A DNA stretch of 50,577 nucleotides. Origin: Phycisphaerales bacterium. GTDB taxonomy: Bacteria; Planctomycetota; Phycisphaerae; Phycisphaerales; SM1A02. The notes under the pieces were generated by a model that saw only the letters and a list, made by a program, of their open reading frames with translations, did no database searches and was not told where the DNA came from. Positions 50,437-50,577 of this stretch are shown here, piece by piece. How positions within the stretch are numbered: the first letter of the stretch is position 1; every line of letters starts with the position of its first letter. A program made the position numbers and the translations under genes. The stretch lies in assembly GCA_029242715.1 (NCBI GenBank), contig JAQWTL010000039.1, positions 1-50,577 of the forward strand. The letters are read 5' to 3'.

Positions 50437-50577
50437 TCACGACCCGCAACCACCCCAGTTGGCGATGATGGTCAACAGGTCGGAGATATCCACGCTGCCG
50501 TCGTCGTTGACGTCCGCGGTGCAGTCGGTTTCACAACCCCAGTCGTTGAGGGTTGAAAGCAGATCCTCGATGTCGAC
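50437..50577 (-). CDS. C-terminal dockerin-like tail of another secreted protein (partial)
   Basis: The 46 residues visible at the window edge are two dockerin-like loops: DIEDLLSTLNDWGCETDC, then ADVNDDGSVDISDLLTIIAN and the end WGGCGS. Like its two neighbours the module is closed by W-G-x-C or W-G-G-C. The rest of the gene lies beyond the right edge. Confidence 0.85.
   Translation of the reverse strand, partial: VDIEDLLSTLNDWGCETDCTADVNDDGSVDISDLLTIIANWGGCGS

Overview
The window looks like chromosomal DNA of a planctomycete of the class Phycisphaerae. This rests on several things: secreted proteins ending in short dockerin-like Ca-binding modules closed by W-G-x-C or W-G-G-C, a prepilin-type protein with a D-G-H end, large secreted proteins I cannot assign, a signal peptidase with a long insert, and a flagellar gene pair (fliD, fliS). 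It is an inference; no rRNA gene is present. Gene density is high and I see no insertion sequence, phage or CRISPR array.

Layout. 1-7.2 kb: genes that often lie near a bacterial origin (yidC, mnmE, dciA on the minus strand, parB), a 4HBT thioesterase, a lone ABC ATPase, and an AT-rich 400-bp gap holding a promoter and a perfect parS palindrome just before parB. 7.4-12 kb: fliD, fliS and a GDP-fucose-synthase-like reductase. 12-17.3 kb: cysS, coaE, rho and a prepilin-type protein. 17.4-20.6 kb: the translation/transcription cluster tRNA-Thr, tuf, rpmG, tRNA-Trp, secE, nusG, in which nusG is cut in two by an in-frame TAG between its NGN and KOW domains. 20.6-27.9 kb: an outer-membrane barrel, MoxR, a secreted protein coupled to gmk, der, a small secreted protein and an HD-domain protein. 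27.9-31.3 kb: a UrtA-like binding protein translationally coupled to a dCache chemoreceptor with a WspA-like signalling domain. 31.4-37.7 kb: a PSP1/RicT-like protein, lepB with a large insert, a secreted protein, an iodotyrosine-deiodinase-like nitroreductase coupled to a DUF456 membrane protein. 37.7-43 kb (minus): a tight pilM-N-O-P-B operon. 43-45.8 kb: hisS-mqnB and an alpha/beta hydrolase. 45.9 kb to the end: three neighbouring secreted proteins with the dockerin-like tail, one an arylsulfotransferase-like beta-propeller.

How it fits together. Much of the window is housekeeping: membrane insertion and secretion (yidC, secE, lepB), translation (tuf, rpmG, cysS, hisS, two tRNAs, mnmE, der), transcription (rho, nusG), and chromosome maintenance (parB/parS, dciA). 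Around this lie cell-surface functions: flagellar cap, type IV pilus/type II-like assembly machinery, a sensory pair, and exported dockerin-tagged proteins.

A recurring regulatory pattern deserves attention. Ten genes without a Shine-Dalgarno sequence have a TANNNT hexamer 6-9 bases before their ATG, as expected of leaderless mRNAs. Genes that do have a clear GGAGG-like site lack this hexamer. I used the pattern to choose several starts.
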